The translations under genes were made by a program, and so were the position numbers. 7,941 nucleotides of DNA, taken from positions 1 to 7,941 of the forward strand of contig JAHITG010000217.1 in the NCBI GenBank assembly GCA_018817865.1, given 5' to 3'. The first letter of the stretch is position 1. Every line of letters starts with the position of its first letter. A model generated the notes under the pieces. That model saw only the letters and a program-made list of their open reading frames with translations, made no database searches and was not told the DNA's origin. Shown here piece after piece: positions 6,301 through 7,941 of this stretch. This stretch comes from Spirochaetota bacterium (GTDB lineage: Bacteria; Spirochaetota; JAHITG01).

Positions 6301-6341
6301 TACCTCGTACACTTTATTGTACGAGGTACACAAAAGTGTAC
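6301..6341 (+). repeat. Overlapping, mutually exclusive inverted repeats upstream of tRNA-His
   Basis: TACCTCGTACA (6301-6311) pairs perfectly with TGTACGAGGTA (6318-6328) around a 6-base loop. GTACAC (6326-6331) also pairs with GTGTAC (6336-6341) around AAAA. In addition GTACACTTT (6307-6315) can pair with AAAGTGTAC (6333-6341). The first and third pairings compete for the same bases. The block lies 14 bases before the tRNA. It may be an operator, a tRNA leader-processing structure or a remnant insertion target. Confidence 0.6.
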
Positions 6342-6355
6342 AAAACCCAAAAGAT

Positions 6356-6431
6356 GGTGGATGTAGCTCAGCCCGGTTAGAGCACCTGGTTGTGGCCCAG
6401 GTGGCCGGGGGTTCAAATCCCCTCATCCACC
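6356..6431 (+). tRNA. tRNA-His (anticodon GTG)
   Basis: The cloverleaf is complete. The acceptor stem is GTGGATG (6357-6363) with CATCCAC (6424-6430). The D arm is GCTC...GAGC. The anticodon stem CCTGG/CCAGG holds the loop TTGTGGC with GTG at 6392-6394. The T arm has a TTCAAAT loop between GGGGG and CCCCT, with one G-T closing pair. G at 6356 opposite C at 6431 gives the extra -1:73 pair that histidyl-tRNA synthetase recognises. After discriminator C73 the genome reads CAT, so the CCA end is not encoded and must be added by tRNA nucleotidyltransferase. A T-run at 6434-6439 follows. Confidence 0.96.
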
Positions 6432-6464
6432 CATTTTTTATGTCTGACAGGTATCTTCACCCAA

Positions 6465-7502
6465 ATGAATATGGATATCAAAGAAGATCTTAAAAAAGTT
6501 TTAGAAAAACTGAAAAACCATCCATCTTCATTAATAAAAGCACAATATTTACGACGCTTCGAAAATAAAGGACCGGCAGACCCGGCGGTACAGAAACTTC
6601 AGAAGGCTGCCTGTATCGAAGAACCATTGATGACCATTCAGGCTGATCGTAATAAAGAAGGATGGTGGTATGCCTCAAATCCGGGAGCCATGTATAAAAA
6701 ATATCAGGGAACCAGCTGGACCCTTCTTTTTGCTGCAACGTTAGGGGCTCCTCCGGATCATTCTCTTTTCAGGGATTCCTGTAAATATTTTATGGATAAA
6801 TGCTATGTAGAAAAGATCGGAGCTTTTGAATCTGATAGACGGGCATCAAGGGCCTTCACCTGTTTTACCGCGCATGCATCTTATTTTTTAACCTACTTCG
6901 GCTTTTTTTCTGATGAGCGTGTTCAAAATGCATTTAAGTGGCTGGCTTCTAATCTGGGGATCGATGGCGGGATGAACTGTTTTGTGATGGAGGTTATGCT
7001 GAATCCTACCTGTGTCATGGTATTGCCAAAATTTTTAAAAGCAGCGCAACTTCTCCGGGAAAATGAGCGAAAAGAACTGTTGAGAAATTCGGTCAGTAAA
7101 GCAGTACAGAAACTTTTAGATGTTAAGATAGATCATTACCAGCCGGTCGAAGTAACCCGGTGGAATAAGGATGTCTGGACGAAAAGTGGAAAAGAGATAC
7201 GGAAGATGAAATCTGAAATGAAATTGTCCGGGCAATATAAACAGAAGAAGAGCTGGACACGTTTTCAATTCCCTTTGCATTATGATTCTGATCTGCTGGA
7301 AGTACTTATCACTTTAGGCCGTTTGGGCATAAAGAAGAATCGCATTCTACAGGGTACTGCAGAAAGAATATATAAATTAAGGGAAAATGATGGGAGCTGG
7401 AAGGCAAAGAGGACTCTGAACGGAAAAATGTGGAAGGATATAAAATACCAGGACGACTGGATCACCCTCCGCGCCATTGAAGCGTTGATGTATTATTATT
7501 GA
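6465..7502 (+). CDS. Prenyltransferase/squalene-oxidase-like alpha/alpha-toroid protein, unknown function
   Basis: The 345-residue soluble protein has the helix-rich repeats of the terpenoid cyclase/protein prenyltransferase alpha/alpha-toroid fold. Recognisable pieces are GWWY (66-69), KYQGTSWTLLFAATLGAPPDH (79-99), FTCFTAH (131-137), RVQNAFKWLASNL (152-164), FQFPLHYDSDLLEVLITLGRLGI (267-289), RENDGSW (306-312) and DDWITLRAIEAL (330-341). Proteins of this pattern occur in many bacteria and archaea as orphans with no proven reaction. The DxDD acid motif of class II squalene cyclases is absent and only one QW-like repeat is seen, so cyclase activity is unlikely. The start at 6465 lies 33 bases after the tRNA. 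There is no good Shine-Dalgarno sequence (only AGG about 14 bases upstream), and ATG at 6471 is an alternative. The open frame runs back into the tRNA gene, which cannot be coding. It may be co-transcribed with the tRNA. Confidence 0.75.
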   Translation: MNMDIKEDLKKVLEKLKNHPSSLIKAQYLRRFENKGPADPAVQKLQKAACIEEPLMTIQADRNKEGWWYASNPGAMYKKYQGTSWTLLFAATLGAPPDHSLFRDSCKYFMDKCYVEKIGAFESDRRASRAFTCFTAHASYFLTYFGFFSDERVQNAFKWLASNLGIDGGMNCFVMEVMLNPTCVMVLPKFLKAAQLLRENERKELLRNSVSKAVQKLLDVKIDHYQPVEVTRWNKDVWTKSGKEIRKMKSEMKLSGQYKQKKSWTRFQFPLHYDSDLLEVLITLGRLGIKKNRILQGTAERIYKLRENDGSWKAKRTLNGKMWKDIKYQDDWITLRAIEALMYYY

Positions 7503-7520
7503 ATTAATTTATTGAATAAT

Positions 7521-7634
7521 GGCTTAATTCATTTCCTCATTCTCGCATCCCATCCTGGGATGCTCCGAGGTGAAAATCAATTTTTACATCCATGTAAAAA
7601 TTATGATTTTCAAATCCGGAAATTGAATTAAACC
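7521..7634. repeat. Large Y-shaped imperfect palindrome (three nested stems)
   Basis: An outer stem forms from TTAATTCATTTCC (7524-7536) and GGAAATTGAATTAA (7618-7631), with one extra T. It extends to GG/CC (7521-7522 and 7633-7634) past a C-A mismatch. Inside it hairpin 1 is GCATCCCA, loop TCC, TGGGATGC (7545-7563). The linker CCGAGGTG follows (7565-7572). Hairpin 2 spans 7572-7611, an 18-bp stem with a 2-base bulge and a CC loop. TCCG (7564-7567) can also pair with CGGA (7617-7620), competing with the inner end of the outer stem. Hairpin 1, the linker and hairpin 2 have the same layout as the 72-base repeats downstream. Confidence 0.7.
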
Positions 7635-7672
7635 ATTTTTCTAAAACTTTACTTATTTTTAATTTTGGTAGC

Positions 7673-7690
7673 CGCAGGCTTTAGCCTGCG
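7673..7690. repeat. GC-rich REP-like hairpin, possible terminator
   Basis: CGCAGGCT (7673-7680) and AGCCTGCG (7683-7690) are perfect complements around TT. The wider string GTAGCCGCAGGCTTTAGCC resembles short palindromes scattered through many bacterial genomes (recalled, not searched). A T-run at 7700-7704 follows 9 bases later, so it could also act as a loose terminator for the toroid-protein gene, whose stop is about 170 bases upstream. Confidence 0.55.
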
Positions 7691-7722
7691 ATTAGAATTG
7701 TTTTTATTATTATGAATATATA

Positions 7723-7750
7723 TTGACAAATACAATTAATTGTATATAAT
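7723..7750 (+). promoter_or_regulatory. Consensus sigma-70 promoter with a 16-bp palindromic operator in the spacer
   Basis: TTGACA (7723-7728), a 16-base spacer and TATAAT (7745-7750) match both consensus hexamers exactly. The spacer is occupied by ATACAATTAATTGTAT (7730-7745), a perfect palindrome that touches the first base of the -10 box. This is the classical position for a dimeric repressor that blocks polymerase. Transcription should begin near 7757, six bases before the first 72-base repeat. No gene is seen downstream inside the window. Confidence 0.7.
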
Positions 7751-7762
7751 ACTTTTAATATT

Positions 7763-7834
7763 AAGTGCGCCCGTAGCAAAGGCCATGGATGGCCGAGGTG
7801 CAGAATTTACACGGATGTGTAAAATTCTGCCTCA
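7763..7834 (+). repeat. 72-base structured repeat, copy 1
   Basis: This copy is identical at all 72 bases to the one at 7870. It contains GTGCGCCCGTAGC, then hairpin 1 GGCCAT, loop GG, ATGGCC (7781-7794). The linker CCGAGGTG (7793-7800) comes next. Hairpin 2 pairs GCAGAATTTACAC (7800-7812) with GTGTAAAATTCTGC (7817-7830) around GGAT, with one bulged A. CCC/AGC near the 5' end could pair with GCT/GGG just after the repeat (7835-7840), closing a three-way junction. It lies at the start of the transcript expected from the promoter at 7723. Confidence 0.85.
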
Positions 7835-7869
7835 GCTGGGACATTTAAATAGTTTGAAATTGTAATATA

Positions 7870-7941
7870 AAGTGCGCCCGTAGCAAAGGCCATGGATGGC
7901 CGAGGTGCAGAATTTACACGGATGTGTAAAATTCTGCCTCA
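7870..7941 (+). repeat. 72-base structured repeat, copy 2 (reaches window edge)
   Basis: This is an exact second copy, offset by 107 bases, with hairpin 1 at 7888-7901 and hairpin 2 at 7907-7937. The flanks before the two copies are only loosely similar (AT-rich, ending ATTAAG versus ATAAAG). Identity may extend beyond the window, so the full unit length and copy number are unknown. Confidence 0.85.

Larger units (their letters stand above)
7503..7941. other. 439-base region without a convincing gene, filled with structured repeats
   Basis: No frame here has a plausible protein. In order it holds a large Y-shaped palindrome (7521-7634), an AT-rich stretch with nothing evident (7635-7672), a GC-rich hairpin (7673-7690), a strong promoter with an internal palindrome (7723-7750), and two identical 72-base repeats (from 7763 and 7870) separated by a 35-base spacer. 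The second repeat touches the window edge, so the array may continue. Confidence 0.8.

Noticed and set aside
6390..6464. Upstream extension of the toroid-protein frame to 6390.
   Set aside because: It would begin inside the anticodon arm of tRNA-His; the extra residues have no match to the fold.
6490..6738. An 82-codon minus-strand frame inside the toroid-protein gene.
   Set aside because: It is antisense to conserved toroid motifs and lacks a start signal; it is a by-product of the real frame.
7785..7864. Short frames in the 72-base repeat: 26 codons from ATG 7785, and 19 codons from ATG 7789 with AAAGG 6 bases upstream.
   Set aside because: Both start inside a hairpin and are very short. 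The related palindrome at 7521 keeps the structure but not the reading frame, so structure explains the sequence better than coding.
7763..7941. Possible CRISPR array from the repeat-spacer-repeat appearance.
   Set aside because: The repeat is at least 72 bases with internal hairpins, only one 35-base AT-rich spacer is visible, and there are no cas genes in the window.

Overview
The window is AT-rich chromosomal DNA from a flagellated bacterium. It holds a FliS flagellar chaperone behind a sigma-28-like promoter, together with a small PUR-type nucleic-acid-binding protein and a TGS-containing nucleoside kinase. That mix fits a spirochaete or a related flagellated lineage best. This placement is an inference from gene content; no marker gene settles it.

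Left part (1-2489). A 5'-truncated reading frame joins a DUF2997-like segment to what looks like the C-terminal beta domain of a GH13 amylase. fliS follows on the plus strand. Two minus-strand genes converge on fliS: a small PUR-type protein, then a YihY/BrkB membrane protein with a winged-helix-like tail. The fliS and yihY stop codons are only 4 bases apart.

Middle (2643-6241). A minus-strand TGS + SAD-like + uridine-kinase-like protein diverges from a plus-strand pair, across a 176-base region with a promoter facing each way. The kinase promoter lies so close to its ATG that the mRNA should be leaderless. The plus-strand pair is mannose-1-phosphate guanylyltransferase (GDP-mannose supply) followed 12 bases later by a membrane-anchored, degenerate SagB/nitroreductase-like protein.

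Right part (6242-7941). A tRNA-His(GTG) sits behind overlapping inverted repeats. It is followed by a prenyltransferase/squalene-oxidase-like alpha/alpha-toroid protein of unknown role. The last 439 bases contain no convincing gene but are densely structured: a long Y-shaped imperfect palindrome, a GC-rich REP-like hairpin, a near-perfect sigma-70 promoter with a 16-bp palindrome in its spacer, and two identical 72-base repeats at a 107-base period, the second reaching the window edge. The large palindrome and the 72-base repeats share a two-hairpin layout and the linker CCGAGGTG, although their stems differ. They look like one family of structured intergenic elements, and this is the part of the window most likely to be undescribed.
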